Notes: generated from the sequence alone by a model not told the origin. A DNA stretch of 64,000 nucleotides from an uncultured Candidatus Saccharibacteria bacterium (GCA_948623715.1 CAPHDI010000001.1:159251-223250); one strand, 5' to 3'. Shown: positions 36,817 through 45,802, numbered from the stretch's first letter. Numbers and translations: made by a program.

Positions 36817-36949
36817 AGCTATACGAATAAACTCTTCTGTGAGCTCACTTTTTCAAAATCCGCATTACTCTAAACTGTTGTCAAATTTACAACTTGTTTT
36901 TCCTAAAACTTTTCTATAAAATGTAAAGGTTAAACAGGAGCTTCTTCTG

Positions 36950-38947
36950 ATGGAAAATCAAGAAAATAAGTATTTGGGAACCGAAAAAATTACCAAATTA
37001 CTTTTGAAGTTTTCGATTCCGTGTATTCTCGCACTTTTGATTACTTCTTTATACAACATTGTCGACCAAATCTTCATCGGCCACGGTACTGCCGAAGGCC
37101 TCGGTGCGGTCGGTAACGCCGCCACCTCAATCGTCTTCCCGCTGACTCTTGTCGCCGTCGCTTTGTCTGGAATGTTTGGCGACGGTACGGCCGCCTTCCT
37201 CTCGATTTGCCAGGGTCGCAAAGACACAAAAAACGCTCACCGCGCCGTTGGTAGTAGCGCAGTTATTACTTTTATTATCAGCCTCGTACTAGTTGCACTC
37301 GGCTTTATTTTCTGTGACCAAATCCTCGGCCTCTTCGGTGCTAGCGCTGATAATATCGTCTATGCTCGCCAGTATTTCTACATTATCCTCTCCTTCTTCC
37401 CGATCTACATGCTCGGCTACATGCTCAACTCCGTCATCCGTGCCGATGGCTCTCCGACCTATGCTATGGTCGCGACCGTTGCTGGCGCTGTGACAAACAT
37501 CATTCTTGACCCGATTTTCATCTTTGCGCTTGGTTGGGGCATCCAGGGTGCTGCTTGGGCGACGATCACTGGTCAGATTTTAACTCTGATTATTTCCTTA
37601 GTTTACCTCACTCGCACGAAGACCTTTAAGCTCCAGTTCGCTAGCTTTAAGCCGCAGGCGCAAGTCCTCAGCAATATCGCTAAGCTCGGTATTTCTACTC
37701 TGATTACTCAGCTTTCTATCGTTATCATTTCTATGGTCTGTAATAAAATGCTCGCCATCTACGGCGCCCAGTCCGAATACGGTGCGAACGATCCTCTCGC
37801 TATCATCGGTATTTGTATGAAGGTCTTCACTATTGTCCTCAGCATTGCTATGGGCATTATTATCGGTGCTCAGCCGATTCTCGGTTACAACATCGGCGCC
37901 GGTCAGAACGACCGCGTCCGCGAGACCTTCCGCCGCTGTATTACTGCTACAGTTATCGTCGGTATTATCGCTACGGTTATTTTCGAAGTCTGTCCGGAGC
38001 TTATTATTAATATCTTCGGTTCCAACTCTGAGAATCCTGCGCTCTACATGCAGTTCGCCACCCTTACATTCCGCATTTTCCTCTGTCTTGTTACCTTCAC
38101 TTGTGTGATCAAGGTCATCTCCATCTTCTTCCAGGCTGTCGGCGAGCCGCTAAAAGCTGCCATCGTCTCGCTTTCTCGTGATATCGTCCTCTTTGTCCCG
38201 CTTGTCCTCATCCTTCCGCGCGTGATGAATAATATCAACGGTATCCTCTGGGCCGCTCCGGCTGCCGATGTTATTGGCTTCGTTATTTCCGTCTCGCTGA
38301 TCGTCGTCTACTTCCGTCATCTCGGTAGCAACCGCAAGGCTACTACTACGACTTCTACCGCTATTGCCGAATCGCATCCCGGTGTCATCATTACGATCGC
38401 TCGTCAGCATGGCTCCCAGGGTAAGAAAATCGGTGAGCTCGTCGCTAAGCAGCTCGGCATCCCCTATTACTACAAGGAACTTACTGCCCTCGCCGCCCAG
38501 GAAAGTGGCATCACGAAGAAGTTTATTAAGAAAGTTAGCAGTAACGACGGCGAAGAGATTTCTCAAGAACTCTACCTTACGACTTCTCCTGCGAAGTATG
38601 CTATCGAGGCTCAGGATGCCGTCCTCAAAGAAATTGCCAAGAAAGGTAGCTGCGTTATCGTTGGCCGTGCCGCGGACTATGTCCTCCGTGATGAGAAGCG
38701 GCTTCTCCGCGTCTTCATCTATGCTCCGGAAGATTTTCGTGTGAAGAACGTCATATCAATGTATAATGACGACGAAAAGACCGCACGTAAAAATATCGAG
38801 CGCGCCGATAAGAATCGTGCTGAATACTACGAGATGATTGCCGGCCAGAAGTGGGGCGAGCCGGGGAATTATGATCTCTGTATCGACGCTTCTCTCGGCA
38901 AGGAAAAGGTTGCTCAGCTTATCTGTGACCTTGCTCAAACCCGCTAA
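36950..38947 (+). CDS. MATE-family efflux protein fused to a cytidylate kinase-like domain
   Basis: 665 residues. Residues 1-460 are a MATE/NorM-type 12-helix exporter (TKLLLKFSIPCILALL, LGAVGNAATSIVFPL, VIRADGSPTYAM). After a Thr-rich linker, residues about 478-665 form a cytidylate kinase-like P-loop domain (IARQHGSQGKKIGELVA, KELTALAAQESGI, CVIVGRAADYVL). The transporter should expel drugs or metabolites with Na+ or H+; the kinase-like domain may regulate it or process its substrate. Ribosome binding site AGGAG, terminator directly after. Confidence 0.82.
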   Translation: MENQENKYLGTEKITKLLLKFSIPCILALLITSLYNIVDQIFIGHGTAEGLGAVGNAATSIVFPLTLVAVALSGMFGDGTAAFLSICQGRKDTKNAHRAVGSSAVITFIISLVLVALGFIFCDQILGLFGASADNIVYARQYFYIILSFFPIYMLGYMLNSVIRADGSPTYAMVATVAGAVTNIILDPIFIFALGWGIQGAAWATITGQILTLIISLVYLTRTKTFKLQFASFKPQAQVLSNIAKLGISTLITQLSIVIISMVCNKMLAIYGAQSEYGANDPLAIIGICMKVFTIVLSIAMGIIIGAQPILGYNIGAGQNDRVRETFRRCITATVIVGIIATVIFEVCPELIINIFGSNSENPALYMQFATLTFRIFLCLVTFTCVIKVISIFFQAVGEPLKAAIVSLSRDIVLFVPLVLILPRVMNNINGILWAAPAADVIGFVISVSLIVVYFRHLGSNRKATTTTSTAIAESHPGVIITIARQHGSQGKKIGELVAKQLGIPYYYKELTALAAQESGITKKFIKKVSSNDGEEISQELYLTTSPAKYAIEAQDAVLKEIAKKGSCVIVGRAADYVLRDEKRLLRVFIYAPEDFRVKNVISMYNDDEKTARKNIERADKNRAEYYEMIAGQKWGEPGNYDLCIDASLGKEKVAQLICDLAQTR

Positions 38948-38960
38948 TAAGATTCTAACA

Positions 38961-38992
38961 AAATAACTCCTCTACTCCGGGGGAGTTATTTG
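38961..38992 (+). terminator. Terminator after the MATE fusion gene
   Basis: AAATAACTCC and GGAGTTATTT form a 10-bp stem followed by a T-rich run. Confidence 0.85.
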
Positions 38993-39011
38993 TCTTTTAA
39001 AGTATCTACAT

Positions 39012-40700
39012 CTATGACGTAGAAGACTCGCCATTCCAGACCCATACGGCATATAGTGTGGTGTCTTGAGAAATCATAATACTATTACCGGGACTATATG
39101 TCGATGGCGGGGTCGTTTCGTCTCTGCCTATTAGGTTGGACCTATTTTCGTTCCATCCAGAAAAGTTACATGCCCCATCCTTAGCTACAGGAGCATTTGT
39201 TGGTAAAGTTATCTCACAGGAATCCGTTGTCGTTTTACAAGATATCTCAGTAGGCATATCAGATGCGCCGTTTGAAACTTCCGCATTCGGATCAAATGTT
39301 ACTGTAAAAGTTTTTTCTTCCGCCTTCTCCGCCACGCATCTCACCGGTAAACCGTCACTCCGCCAATTCGCTCCAAACTCTACTCCAGCAGCCACTAAAT
39401 CAGGGGCCCCTAGCGCCAGCGTAATCGCCCTCACAGTGTCGTCAATATAAATCATAGACGACCAACAATATCCAGCCTGCCCATAAAAACTCAGTACTCC
39501 GTTCCATATCCCGCCAGCCCTTACGAACGCATACGGAGGATCTAATACTGTCTGCAATTTTTCTTCTGGCTTTTTCATGCTAGCGATTCCTGTAGTATCT
39601 AGAAGATAGTTATAGTCATCAAAACTAGGCAATCTCCATCCTCTCGGACAAATGCTCGCTGAGGCATCACCTTTAGCTAAATCTTCACCTCCACTCCCAG
39701 CTGTAACTGCCATATAATTATAGTATGCACTATTATCTGTGCTCTCACTAACATAAATCTGAGACGAATATATTTTTGCGGCGCTAAAATCTTCCTTGTC
39801 TATTTCGTATAAACTAGCCGGCATCATATAATTACTCTCTACATTAGAATCACTACTAGTCAGTATTGCTGAGTTGCCATTCGCTTCAATGCTCTCCTTA
39901 GTTAAAGCTAGGTTTCTGGTCATCCAACACTTTCCATCTTCGTATTTCCGCACCGTATATACATTCCCATCCCGTACATCTTCAAGGCTTCCTGCATCAC
40001 CTATATTAGCTTTAGCACAGATCTCTCCTGTCATATCCTGCATGTCATATATACCGTTAAACCCAGTAGCTACTGCTCTAGGTGTAGCAGCAAGCGATAA
40101 TGTTACATTAGCCTGATATCTACCCGGATCAGCATCCTCACTAAATTTTGCTGCGAAGAATAGGTTTCTCGTAAAGTTTACCTTGAACCCACTTACTCTA
40201 TCTCCAATTAGTGTAGTACCAGTTGGTGATAAGCTTTTGTAAGTAGAAGTCTCTTTCTTACTATCTCCTCCCCAACTATAACCCCATGTATTTTCCTCCA
40301 TATCGGCGGGGGTTTTATTTTCCGCTCCAGCCACTACCGTGGATGTGCCACTTACGAGGTTTGTTGGACCCGAAAGTATGAGTGAATAGTCTTCTATATC
40401 ACTAGCATCCACTGTTACCGTATGCGATCTATAGGCTGTACTTCCAGGGCTAGCTATCACTTGCTTATTCGTCGCATCTCCGCCTATGGTTAGTGAAGCG
40501 GCAGGATTAACTGAAGTTGTAGCATACGTGGTTATCCCCTCCTCCGCATGAACTTCACTACTATTATAATCAACAATCATTAAACTACTTATTAACAAAA
40601 GCAGGGCCATTATGCAAGTTAGAGGAATACTTCTATAAAGCAATATTGGAATACTATTTCGCTTCAAAAAGTTAGATTTTATTATATGTTTTAGGTGCAT
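39012..40700 (-). CDS. Secreted FISUMP-domain surface protein with Listeria-Bacteroides repeat
   Basis: 562 residues. Signal region about 22-45 (SIPLTCIMALLLLISSLMIV); an N-terminal beta-rich region (about 60-215); the motif block EICAKANIGDAGSLEDVRDG..CWMTRNLAL; a FISUMP domain (SICPRGWRLPSFDDY, AGYCWSSMIY, PVRCVAEKAEE); and a C-terminal Listeria-Bacteroides repeat (FTVTFDPNAE..TTLYAVW). The start has AAAGGAGGGCCAC upstream. Its leader and signal sequence closely match those of the gene at 63610. Leader RNA copy B is upstream. Probably an extracellular binding protein. Confidence 0.8.
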   Translation of the reverse strand: MHLKHIIKSNFLKRNSIPILLYRSIPLTCIMALLLLISSLMIVDYNSSEVHAEEGITTYATTSVNPAASLTIGGDATNKQVIASPGSTAYRSHTVTVDASDIEDYSLILSGPTNLVSGTSTVVAGAENKTPADMEENTWGYSWGGDSKKETSTYKSLSPTGTTLIGDRVSGFKVNFTRNLFFAAKFSEDADPGRYQANVTLSLAATPRAVATGFNGIYDMQDMTGEICAKANIGDAGSLEDVRDGNVYTVRKYEDGKCWMTRNLALTKESIEANGNSAILTSSDSNVESNYMMPASLYEIDKEDFSAAKIYSSQIYVSESTDNSAYYNYMAVTAGSGGEDLAKGDASASICPRGWRLPSFDDYNYLLDTTGIASMKKPEEKLQTVLDPPYAFVRAGGIWNGVLSFYGQAGYCWSSMIYIDDTVRAITLALGAPDLVAAGVEFGANWRSDGLPVRCVAEKAEEKTFTVTFDPNAEVSNGASDMPTEISCKTTTDSCEITLPTNAPVAKDGACNFSGWNENRSNLIGRDETTPPSTYSPGNSIMISQDTTLYAVWVWNGESSTS

Positions 40701-40724
40701 GTGGCCCTCCTTTTGTATTGTTGT

Positions 40725-40950
40725 GATAGGACCTCACGGTGTCGTCTATATACTTTTTATACCTATCTAAACCTCGTTAGTATGCCAGATGCAATTTGTA
40801 TACCAACGAAAAACGACACCGCAAGGGTGACGAAACCTAATCAACTTGTAAGCAGACTTGCTCGACAAACTGAACTTGCGATGCCGTTCTTTATCGTCAA
40901 ACAAGTCATAATTACAAATAAAAATCTGCATTTTGTTGATTAGTTTCGTC
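40725..40950 (-). ncRNA. Structured leader RNA, copy B (pseudoknot with alternative partner)
   Basis: TATAAT (minus, 40958-40963) sets the start at about 40950, the first base of P1 (40935-40950 with 40829-40845). P2 is 12 bp (40896-40907 with 40855-40866). Its loop AACGGCAUCGCAAG (40875-40888) pairs 14 of 14 with the segment after P1 (within 40809-40828), followed by UUUUU. A second hairpin spans 40776-40807. Near the ribosome binding site, GATAGG/CCTATC closes a loop (40732-40746) that can pair 14 of 14 with the same post-P1 segment. The gene-free stretch 40701-41079 holds this RNA, its promoter and the folD terminator. Confidence 0.78.
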
Positions 40951-41035
40951 AATTCTCATTATATCACAAAACTCCGCCCTGCAACTCAAATCCGACTTTT
41001 TATCGCAAGCGAATCACGCCGAAGCCAAGAAGAAC

Positions 41036-41075
41036 AAAAACTTCCGCCAAATTTTCACTCAAATTTAACGGAAGT
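41036..41075 (-). terminator. Terminator of the murB-folD operon
   Basis: On the minus strand ACTTCCG pairs with CGGAAGT, with an inner AAATTT pair, followed by TTTTTG. Confidence 0.8.
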
Positions 41076-41079
41076 ATCC

Positions 41080-41874
41080 TTATCTACTTAATTTATTCGC
41101 CGCACCTATCACATGCTCAAACAGCGCCGTCACCGTCAGTGGCCCCACTCCGCCTACTCTCGGCGTGATCGCTTCGAGGTCTGCTCGCTTGCGCACCTCG
41201 TCGCTCACGTCCCCGACCAATATTCCGTCTTCGCTTGCTGTCCCTGCATCGACCACGATTGCGCCTGGCTTTACCATCTCAGTTTTTATCAAATGTGGCA
41301 CACCGGTCGCACTCACGATGACACTATAATCTCTCAACTCATTCAGATCATCCTCATGCCGAAAGACACGTACATCGTATCCTGAATTTCGCCACATTTC
41401 CGCCAGCGGCCTCCCCACGAGTTTCCCATAGCCTACTAACGCAATCTTTTCCTTTTCCAGATCGACATTATACCCCGCTAACAGCCAGTTTATCGCTGTT
41501 GCTGTCGCCGAGTCATACTCTGCTTTCTCGCCGAGACCGTCCACATCTTTCTCTGGACTTATCAGATTTACTAATTCCGTTGCATCGCGACGGTCGCGCA
41601 AAGGAAGTTGCACGATTACCGCATGCACACTTTTGTCTTCATTCACTTCACGAATTGCCTTTTCGACATCTTCCGTTAAATAATCTACAACCTCTATACC
41701 GATATCTTCGCCGTAACGTTGCTTGAGTTGCACATACTTTGCAATTACCGGATTCTCCGAATCTCGGATGATCACAAGTTTTGGCTGAATCTTCTTCGCT
41801 CGCAAAATCCGCACCAGGTGATCCTGATTCGCCTTAATATATCCTGCCAATTCCGATCCGTTTAGACTTTTCAT
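41080..41874 (-). CDS. folD: Bifunctional methylene-THF dehydrogenase/cyclohydrolase
   Basis: 264 residues. Signature residues: the Tyr..Lys segment AKYVQLKQRYGEDIGI (Lys51), VQLPL, SPEKDVDGLG, the NADP-binding GYGKLVGRPLAEM, and the end motif PRVGGVGPLT. It oxidises and hydrolyses 5,10-methylene-THF to 10-formyl-THF, linking to the glycine/serine C1 pathway (glyA is also in this window). The start is one base after the murB stop, so the two are an operon. Confidence 0.95.
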   Translation of the reverse strand: MKSLNGSELAGYIKANQDHLVRILRAKKIQPKLVIIRDSENPVIAKYVQLKQRYGEDIGIEVVDYLTEDVEKAIREVNEDKSVHAVIVQLPLRDRRDATELVNLISPEKDVDGLGEKAEYDSATATAINWLLAGYNVDLEKEKIALVGYGKLVGRPLAEMWRNSGYDVRVFRHEDDLNELRDYSVIVSATGVPHLIKTEMVKPGAIVVDAGTASEDGILVGDVSDEVRKRADLEAITPRVGGVGPLTVTALFEHVIGAANKLSR

Positions 41875-41875
41875 C

Positions 41876-42895
41876 TTATTTTATCTCCACTGGCTCTTGT
41901 TCTAGCACGAATCCATATTTTTCTGCTACTGCGCCGACTATTTCTGCTCGCGCTGCCGCGAGATCTGCGTAACTTTTTGCGCTTTCGTTGATCAGTACTA
42001 ATGCTGCCTTATCGCTCACGCGTATTCCCTGCATAGTTTTGCCTTTTAATCCGCATTCTTCGATCAGCCATCCTGAGTTAACTTTACCCTCACCGTTTGC
42101 ATTTCGGTGCAGCGGAATCCCGCCTTCCTCGGCGATATCCGCCTCATCCTTACTTAGAGTTATATTTTTGAAGAAACTCCCCGCACTTGCGACCTTTTCC
42201 GGATCAGGCAATTTGTCTGCTCGGATCTCTGTCACCATTCTCCGAATATTTTCCGGCGAAAAATCCGTCTCGCCATGTTCATCAATATATTTTTGCAAGC
42301 TATTGTAGAATGGTTGCTGCATCTCGCCTTTATACAGCTTGACCGTTACGCTCGTAATGAAGAATCTTCCCCTATCTTCGCCGTGATTAAAACGTGACCT
42401 ACGATATTGCATCTCCATCTCTGGTTTCCGCATCGTCACGAACTTTCCTTCCTTTGTGTCGTAAGCCTCCACGGACTCAATTACCTGTGCCACTTCCTGC
42501 CCATACGCCCCAATATTTTGTACTGGCGCTGCGCCGAGCGTTCCCGGAATCGCACTCATCGCCTCAATCCCTGAGTATCCTTTCTCGCAGGCATATTTTA
42601 CGAAATCATCCCAAACCTCTCCACCCATTCCTTTGAGCACCAGGGAATTATCACTTTCGTCAAGAACTTCAACTCCTTTTATTTTGTTCAGAATAATTAC
42701 ACCGTCATAGCCTTCATCATATCCGATCGTATTCGCGCCGCCCCCCATCACCCAGACCGGTAAGTTCTTTTCTCGTGCAAAAGCATACGCCTCCGGCACT
42801 TCCTCAGCCGACTCAACTTCTATTACATATCGCGCCTCTCCCCCTAACCGCATCGTTACGAGCTCTGAAATTAAAACTTTCTCACGAATTTGCAT
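41876..42895 (-). CDS. murB: UDP-N-acetylenolpyruvoylglucosamine reductase
   Basis: 339 residues. FAD-binding motif WVMGGGANTIGYDEGYDG, SAIPGTLGAAPVQNIGAYGQE, the substrate loop YRRSRF, and the catalytic ASAGSFFKN. It reduces the product of MurA to UDP-MurNAc. The ATG at 42895 is chosen because TATAAT lies 7 bases before it, a leaderless start. folD follows in the same operon. The 49-bp repeat of the integrated element begins about 60 bases upstream. Confidence 0.95.
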   Translation of the reverse strand: MQIREKVLISELVTMRLGGEARYVIEVESAEEVPEAYAFAREKNLPVWVMGGGANTIGYDEGYDGVIILNKIKGVEVLDESDNSLVLKGMGGEVWDDFVKYACEKGYSGIEAMSAIPGTLGAAPVQNIGAYGQEVAQVIESVEAYDTKEGKFVTMRKPEMEMQYRRSRFNHGEDRGRFFITSVTVKLYKGEMQQPFYNSLQKYIDEHGETDFSPENIRRMVTEIRADKLPDPEKVASAGSFFKNITLSKDEADIAEEGGIPLHRNANGEGKVNSGWLIEECGLKGKTMQGIRVSDKAALVLINESAKSYADLAAARAEIVGAVAEKYGFVLEQEPVEIK

Positions 42896-42908
42896 ATATA
42901 ATATTATA
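42896..42908 (-). promoter_or_regulatory. Leaderless promoter of murB-folD
   Basis: TGGTATAAT on the minus strand, TATAAT at 42903-42908, 7 bases before the ATG. Confidence 0.75.
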
Positions 42909-42957
42909 CCATATATATACAAAAAACCGCCAAGATGGCGGATTCCAGCAAAACGAA

Positions 42958-43006
42958 TGGTGAGTCGGGAGGGACTCGAACCCTCGACACCCTGCTTAAG
43001 AGGCAG
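42958..43006. repeat. attL: 49-bp direct repeat, 3' half of tRNA-Lys
   Basis: Identical over 49 bases to 53506-53554, which is the CCA-end half of the intact tRNA-Lys gene. The next base on each side differs. Here the repeat is a tRNA fragment with no 5' half, the usual sign of integration into the 3' end of a tRNA gene. Confidence 0.92.
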
Positions 43007-43220
43007 ATAGTCAAGTTAGTGAATTTGTCTGCCAAATAGTCATTTTATAGATAGTAAACCAGTAATTTTGGCATGGGGCTGCCGGCTGAAATTATTAAAA
43101 CGCACTTTTTATACGCACTTTGGATTCATTATTGAGCCTCTTAACCTTAGCTTCTGGCTCGACAATGTTAGCCGCCGTCTAGTAATGGACTCCCACACTA
43201 TGTAGGAGTCCATTACTAAC
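43007..43220. other. Left end of the element: arm-type sites and an inverted repeat
   Basis: Two copies of the 8-mer ACGCACTT in direct orientation (43099-43108 and 43112-43123) match a pair near the other end (53362-53386), as expected for integrase arm sites. AGTAATGGACTCC (43181-43193) and GGAGTCCATTACT (43205-43217) form a 13-bp hairpin just past the integrase stop. Confidence 0.55.
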
Positions 43221-44372
43221 TTAATATGCAATTCCTAGCCTCGACATCCTGAAATGCTTCAGCTTCTCGCTGGCTTCCACTTTATGCTGTTGACTGACAT
43301 GCTGATAAACCTTCATGGTGACGGTGGGGTCGGAGTGTCCCATAAGCACCTGGTTAGTCTTCATATCGACGCCACTGTAGCACAAATCCGTACAGAAGCT
43401 ATGTCGCATAGAATGTAGTGAGAGATACCTCACCTTTGCTTGTTTAACCGCTTGCTTGTAAGCCCGCTGGATATTTCTGGGAGATATAGGGGTATTGTTG
43501 CTTGTATGATGCAGTAAATCACAAGCGCTGGCATCTTTTGCGATATGCTCTCGCAGTAGTTTGGCTAAACTATCAGATATTGGTATATCTCTAATACTTG
43601 CTTGCGTCTTTGGTGAAGTAATTACCGGTCTGTTGTCTAAGCTAATGACCTGCTGCCGTACCATAATTATGTTATTTTTCAAATCGCAATCTTGTTTTCT
43701 CAAGCCTAAAGCCTCACCGCGTCTTAAACCGCACTCTGCAATTAAGAGGAATAGGAGATAGAAGCGATTTACCCTTATTGACTGCAAGAACTGCCCCAAC
43801 TCGTCTGCCGACCAAATCTCTTTTTCTTCTGTGATATATTTTGGTAAGGGGACGCCCAGTGCTGGGTTATCGGTAATTTTCTCTTCTTCAATAGCTAATT
43901 TCATTACTGCAGAAATCGCATCACGGCCTATTTGACATTGCCGAGTTTTACCAGTTTTATTATTAGCGTCCTGGATAGCCAACCTGATATCGCGTTTGGT
44001 AATTTTGCTTATTTTCATCTTGCCTAAACGTGGGAGAATCACCTTCTCCATTGCGCGGCTGTAAGTTTCGATGGTGTGTAATTTATAGTTTGTAGGGTCA
44101 TTGGGGCATAATTTGCACTTTTTCTTCATCATTACATTCCAATACTGATGATAAGCTTCCAGAGTTTCAGACTTTTGCAAATTGTGTACTTTGCCCTTTG
44201 CTGCGACTATACCTTGGCGCAGCTTCTCGGCAGCCTCAGCTTTGGTTCTTGCTGAGACTGTCTTAACGTGCTTAACGCCTAGTTCATCATAGATTGCATA
44301 TCTACCTTCCCAGCGCCTAGTATTTTTTCGGTAAGTAAGTGAACCGTCGCCATTCGAACGTCGCTTAGTCAT
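43221..44372 (-). CDS. int: Tyrosine recombinase / phage-type integrase
   Basis: 383 residues. An N-terminal arm-binding domain (about 5-60, GDGSLTYRKNTRRWEGRY) precedes the core-binding SAM-like domain and the catalytic domain with Arg217 (GLRRGE), Lys255 (SPKTQ), HSMRH (His320, Arg323), His346 (LMGHSD) and nucleophile Tyr356. All six residues are kept, so it should be active. It inserts and excises the element at tRNA-Lys. It overlaps the upstream excisionase-like gene by 4 bases (ATGA). Confidence 0.95.
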   Translation of the reverse strand: MTKRRSNGDGSLTYRKNTRRWEGRYAIYDELGVKHVKTVSARTKAEAAEKLRQGIVAAKGKVHNLQKSETLEAYHQYWNVMMKKKCKLCPNDPTNYKLHTIETYSRAMEKVILPRLGKMKISKITKRDIRLAIQDANNKTGKTRQCQIGRDAISAVMKLAIEEEKITDNPALGVPLPKYITEEKEIWSADELGQFLQSIRVNRFYLLFLLIAECGLRRGEALGLRKQDCDLKNNIIMVRQQVISLDNRPVITSPKTQASIRDIPISDSLAKLLREHIAKDASACDLLHHTSNNTPISPRNIQRAYKQAVKQAKVRYLSLHSMRHSFCTDLCYSGVDMKTNQVLMGHSDPTVTMKVYQHVSQQHKVEASEKLKHFRMSRLGIAY

Positions 44373-44632
44373 AGTTCTTCCTGTTCCCGTTCCTTAATAA
44401 ACGCACACAAGGCTTCCGCAGAAACGAAGCGTCGCCGACCAATGTGGAAACTCCGAAGTAGTCTCTTGTTGAATAACTGATTAAGAGTTTCTCGAGAGAT
44501 GCCTAGAAATTGGGTCGTTTCTTCTAGAGTTAGTGGCTTTATCATATTACCATTATGGTGCGTTTTAGGCTTTTCGTCCGCCCCCATTTTTGCCTGAAAC
44601 CGCGGAATCGATGCATTATAAGGATTAGACAT
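44369..44632 (-). CDS. HTH_17-type excisionase-like protein
   Basis: 87 residues. Residues about 33-84 are a MerR/HTH_17 DNA-binding domain (LTLEETTQFLGISRETLNQLF..HIGRRRFVSAEALCAFI). Such proteins next to an integrase are usually excisionases (recombination directionality factors) or small repressors. It is coupled to the RepA-type gene by an 8-base overlap and to int by 4 bases. Confidence 0.8.
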   Translation of the reverse strand: MSNPYNASIPRFQAKMGADEKPKTHHNGNMIKPLTLEETTQFLGISRETLNQLFNKRLLRSFHIGRRRFVSAEALCAFIKEREQEEL

Positions 44633-45710
44633 TTAGCGGTTCCTCCGAATTATCAACTTCTTCAGCGAGGGTTGCCGCATAATACAGCCGTTCTCGGCCC
44701 TTGCCACTTGTTGAATATATTTGACCATCCTCCTCTAGACGCCTCAGAATATCTCGCAATGACTTATCATTATTAATGATGCAATTCTCACACAATTGGA
44801 GGTATGTTAGAATTTGCTTCTGATTCCTGCCTGGGTTCGTCTGAATGTAGTCCATGACAATATCAATTTGGCGTTTGACAATATCTTCTTTGCTTTCTTC
44901 AAATTCTCCAAAATACCATCGACTACTCTCGTTTGATTCCTTGATAAAGTATGCGGAAAAGGGTTTACTCTCAGTATCAAGTCGGTTTTTGGTTTGTTTA
45001 ACAAATACTTTATTGCCCTGATCGACTCGGTTCATGCAGAGATGGATGTCGCACGCTGCTAGAATGTCGCCGGAGCCTCGAATTGCCTCCATATCACTTC
45101 TTTGGCTCTTCGGGTTAACACCGCCCTTCCGGGTGTGGTGGAGAATTAGGCTAGTTATGCCTTGCTTTTTCAGATAGCTAAAGGCTCTGAACACCTTACT
45201 CATCTCCTTGGAGCTGTTCTCGTCACCATCATGGAATCGCACCAGTGAATCAAATATGATTAAATTAATATCTTTCTCGTAACACTGAACTCCCAACTTC
45301 TCGGCAGCACTATCTTTGTTCAAATACCAACTGCAGCAATCGGCGTAATAGATATTCGCCTCGGAATCGACGTGCAGTTTCTTGAAGTGGTCGTGAAGCT
45401 GGCGGTCGCCTGATTCGGCATCCATAATTAGGATGTTAGTCGGCTTCGTTGCAAACTTATCGAGGAATTTTGCGCCAGAGGCGACACTTTTTGCAAGCTC
45501 AAGGGCGAACCAAGTTTTGAAACTGGCAGGTGGTGCCGATAGCAATACTACAGCGTCTTCCGGAATTAAATCTTGGACTAACCACTCTACTGGTGGGAAG
45601 TTTTGCGCCATTAAGTGGTTAAGAGGCAGTATATCAACATCCTGCTGGACGCCAGTATTGGCAGGCGTGTTTAGCTCGGCTTCGGTGTGATTTGTTGTAT
45701 TTTGTTCCAT
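44625..45710 (-). CDS. RepA-type AAA ATPase / replicative helicase-like protein
   Basis: 361 residues. RecA-like fold of the plasmid RepA/AAA_25 group: Walker A SAPPASFKTWFALE (about 57-70), Walker B INLIIFDSLVRF, and LILHHTRKGG. A C-terminal winged-helix region follows (about 280-340). Proteins of this kind load or drive replication of plasmids and integrative elements, so the element may replicate after excision. Ribosome binding site AAAGGAG; the leader begins with a hairpin at the start of transcription. Confidence 0.82.
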   Translation of the reverse strand: MEQNTTNHTEAELNTPANTGVQQDVDILPLNHLMAQNFPPVEWLVQDLIPEDAVVLLSAPPASFKTWFALELAKSVASGAKFLDKFATKPTNILIMDAESGDRQLHDHFKKLHVDSEANIYYADCCSWYLNKDSAAEKLGVQCYEKDINLIIFDSLVRFHDGDENSSKEMSKVFRAFSYLKKQGITSLILHHTRKGGVNPKSQRSDMEAIRGSGDILAACDIHLCMNRVDQGNKVFVKQTKNRLDTESKPFSAYFIKESNESSRWYFGEFEESKEDIVKRQIDIVMDYIQTNPGRNQKQILTYLQLCENCIINNDKSLRDILRRLEEDGQIYSTSGKGRERLYYAATLAEEVDNSEEPLNV

Positions 45711-45766
45711 TATTGGAAACTCCTTTACGTTAGAGTTCCACGCGCGCGAAACATTTTATTATTGCT

Positions 45767-45802
45767 AGAACTTGTCGTACATGAAGTTCTGCCCTAAGTA
45801 TA
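45767..45802 (-). promoter_or_regulatory. Promoter and start-point hairpin of the RepA-int operon
   Basis: TATACT (45797-45802, minus) places the start at 45790, the first base of the inverted repeat AGAACTT..AAGTTCT (7 bp, loop 10). It is either a protein operator at +1 or a 5'-terminal RNA stem. Confidence 0.5.

Noticed and set aside
30810..40700. Diversity-generating retroelement acting on the FISUMP genes
   Set aside because: The fold is of the right class, but there is no reverse transcriptase, template repeat or adenine-biased variable repeat in the window.
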